Positions 62,766 through 64,000 of a stretch of DNA of 64,000 nt are shown one piece after another. The DNA is from Candidatus Nitrospira nitrosa. Lineage in GTDB: Bacteria; Nitrospirota; Nitrospiria; Nitrospirales; Nitrospiraceae. The stretch is taken from assembly GCF_001458735.1 (NCBI RefSeq), contig NZ_CZQA01000009.1, forward strand, positions 483,414 to 547,413. Reading direction: 5' to 3'. Positions within the stretch are counted from its first letter, which is position 1; each line of letters opens with the position of its first letter. A program made the position numbers and the translations under genes. Under the pieces are notes generated by a model. It made no database searches. It had not been told where the DNA came from and saw only the letters and a program-made list of their open reading frames with translations.

Positions 62766-63626
62766 TCACGCCGCCGACTGTTGACGGGCCCACCGTTGGG
62801 CAAATGCCGCGGGCGAGCGATTCCCCAGCCGGGAATGCCGTCGCTGGCGGTTGTAGAACACCTCGATGTATGCTGTAATCTCTTGCCGAGCCTGCTCCCG
62901 CGTCTCATATCGTCGGTGATGCACCAGCTCAGTTTTCAGTGTTCCCCAGAAACTCTCCATCGGTGCGTTGTCATAGCAATTGCCCTTGCGACTCATGGAG
63001 GGGATCATGCCGAACTGCCGCAGCTGATCCTGATAGTCGTGGGCACAATATTGAGACCCACGGTCGGAGTGGTGGAGCAAGCCCGGGCGTGGGCGTTTCG
63101 CCCCGACCGCGTTCCCCAAGGCGTGGCGCACCAAGTCCGTCGTCATCCGGGCCCCCATGGCATACCCGACGACCTCACAGGTATACAGATCCTTGACCCC
63201 GGCTACATACAACCACCCTTCCCCTGTAGGAACATAGGTGATGTCGGTGAGCCAGGTCTCATTCGGGCGTGTCGCGGTGAACGTTTGTGCCAAGCGATTC
63301 TCCGCCACCGGCAGGTGATGCGCCGAATCCGTGGTGATCGTGAACCGTCGCACCGGTGTGCAGCGCAGGCCCAGTTTCTTCCGCAGCCGCTTGATACGGC
63401 CGATCCCAGCTGGAAAGCCGTCTTCACGCAATTCCGCTTGGAGGCGCTCCGGGCCGTACGTGTGTCGGGTCCGCACGTGTGCCGCCTGAATCGCCACTTC
63501 CAGCCGCGCATTCTCCTGGGCGCGTGTCGACGGACGCCGATGCTGCCAGGCATAGTAGCCGCTTCGGGACACCTCCAGCACCCGACACAACAGAGTCAAC
63601 GGATACTGGAGACGCAGCGTCCTCAT
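62766..63626 (-). CDS. IS3-family transposase OrfB
   Basis: 286 aa, rve-type integrase core with D-D-E: TWLTDITYV, HSDRGSQYCAHDY and APMESFWGTLKTE (Glu 35 residues after the second Asp). N-terminal HTH_21-like part: LEVSRSGYYAWQHRRPST. Start ATG overlaps the OrfA stop (ATGA). It is probably made as an OrfAB fusion by -1 frameshifting at the A-run in OrfA. Confidence 0.95.
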   Translation of the reverse strand: MRTLRLQYPLTLLCRVLEVSRSGYYAWQHRRPSTRAQENARLEVAIQAAHVRTRHTYGPERLQAELREDGFPAGIGRIKRLRKKLGLRCTPVRRFTITTDSAHHLPVAENRLAQTFTATRPNETWLTDITYVPTGEGWLYVAGVKDLYTCEVVGYAMGARMTTDLVRHALGNAVGAKRPRPGLLHHSDRGSQYCAHDYQDQLRQFGMIPSMSRKGNCYDNAPMESFWGTLKTELVHHRRYETREQARQEITAYIEVFYNRQRRHSRLGNRSPAAFAQRWARQQSAA

Positions 63627-63940
63627 GAGCGCGTACCGGGCAGCTGCGCCTTGGCAAAGTACGCGGTGGCTTTTTTTAAGATGTCGCGCTCCATCCGCGC
63701 TTCCGCAAGATCCCGTTTGAGCCGAGACACCTCGGCCTCCAGCTCCGTCACGGGCCGTCGGCTCTCTCCCAGCGTAGTGAGCTGGCCCTGCCGAGCCCGA
63801 CCCACCCAGCGCTCGAGCGTCCTGCCCGACATGCTCAGGCGCCTGGCGGCCTCCGGAATCGTCACCTGCTGTTCCAGGACTAGCCGCACGGCCTGCTCTC
63901 GGAACTCCTTCGTATACTGCTGTCGCGGGACCTGTTCCAT
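63623..63940 (-). CDS. IS3-family transposase OrfA
   Basis: 105 aa: QQYTKEFREQAVRLVLEQQ with an HTH (TIPEAARRLSMSGRTLERWV), then a leucine-zipper helix (ELEAEVSRLKRDLAEARMERDILKKATAYF). The slippery A7G (minus strand, 63677-63670, in DILKKA) is the expected frameshift site for OrfAB. Confidence 0.95.
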   Translation of the reverse strand: MEQVPRQQYTKEFREQAVRLVLEQQVTIPEAARRLSMSGRTLERWVGRARQGQLTTLGESRRPVTELEAEVSRLKRDLAEARMERDILKKATAYFAKAQLPGTRS

Positions 63941-64000
63941 CTCACACCTCCAGCCCTCTCATTCTAGGTTGAAGGCGTCCACTTTTTCGAGCTTACCTCA

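Larger units (their letters stand above)
62726..64000 (-). mobile_element. Complete IS3-family element, 1275 bp
   Basis: Both ends carry 27-bp imperfect inverted repeats starting TGA (62726-62752 and 63974-64000), matching at 17 of 27 positions, with the inner 10 (AGTGGACGCC) identical. IS3 has AGTGGAC at the same offset. Size and two-frame layout fit the IS3 group. The right end coincides with the last base of the window. The left flank is GAC; a 3-bp repeat after 64000 would mark the target duplication. Confidence 0.9.

Noticed and set aside
62727..62793. Start codon for the IS30 transposase at 62793
   Set aside because: That ATG lies inside the IS3 end. The real IS30 frame is broken at 62726.
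1..64000. CRISPR arrays, rRNA and tRNA genes
   Set aside because: No regularly spaced repeats and no rRNA- or tRNA-like conserved segments were found by eye; a tRNA scan was not possible.

Overview
The window looks like a chromosomal segment of a Nitrospira-like bacterium (phylum Nitrospirota). This is inferred from gene content only: very large multi-cupredoxin oxidases, many sulfatase-modifying-factor-like secreted proteins, plastocyanin-like copper proteins, and conserved small families such as DUF5069, DUF2007 and FmdB beside MetH and HemW. No rRNA, tRNA or CRISPR array was seen.

Layout. 0-16 kb is mostly housekeeping and small conserved genes: the 3' end of a TonB-dependent receptor, metH, secreted or small hypotheticals, a CADD/PqqC-like di-metal oxidase overlapping a SUMF1-like gene, an FmdB zinc ribbon, hemW, a ClpS-like adaptor, DUF3386/DUF5069 genes and an NAD(P)-binding protein. 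16-50 kb is a copper-themed export region. It holds three giant paralogous multicopper oxidases (MCO1, MCO2, MCO3; 1579, 1579 and about 1647 aa), three blue-copper/carboxypeptidase-regulatory-like proteins with a C-x2-H-x2-M ligand loop, three LolA-like periplasmic proteins, five SUMF1-like proteins (a sixth lies at 9 kb), an SmbP-like metal-binding protein, a HEAT-repeat protein, a PDZ serine protease, and an NtrB/NtrC-type two-component system just upstream of MCO2. MCO2 and MCO3 each have a good sigma-54 (-24/-12) promoter candidate. The MCO2 promoter has a nearly perfect 23-bp dyad at enhancer distance. Both promoters precede long leaders rich in inverted repeats.

50.8-59.3 kb is a second, tightly packed minus-strand operon behind a strong sigma-70 promoter (TTGACT-17-TATAAT). 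Its order is a small protein, a GlmL-type actin-fold ATPase, a biotinyl/lipoyl-like protein, a DUF6754 membrane protein, three more membrane or membrane-anchored proteins and a divergent MEMO-family protein. No glutamate mutase subunit is present, so GlmL probably serves something else. This is the best candidate for an undescribed system. 59.5-64 kb is accessory: two toxin-antitoxin pairs, a frameshifted gene remnant, an outer-membrane beta-barrel gene, and an IS30-family element split by a complete IS3-family element whose terminal repeat ends on the last base of the window.

Working model (inference): the two-component system senses a periplasmic signal and drives sigma-54 expression of secreted copper oxidases. 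The blue-copper proteins would pass electrons to or from them, and the LolA-like, SUMF1-like and SmbP-like proteins would handle the outer envelope and metal supply.
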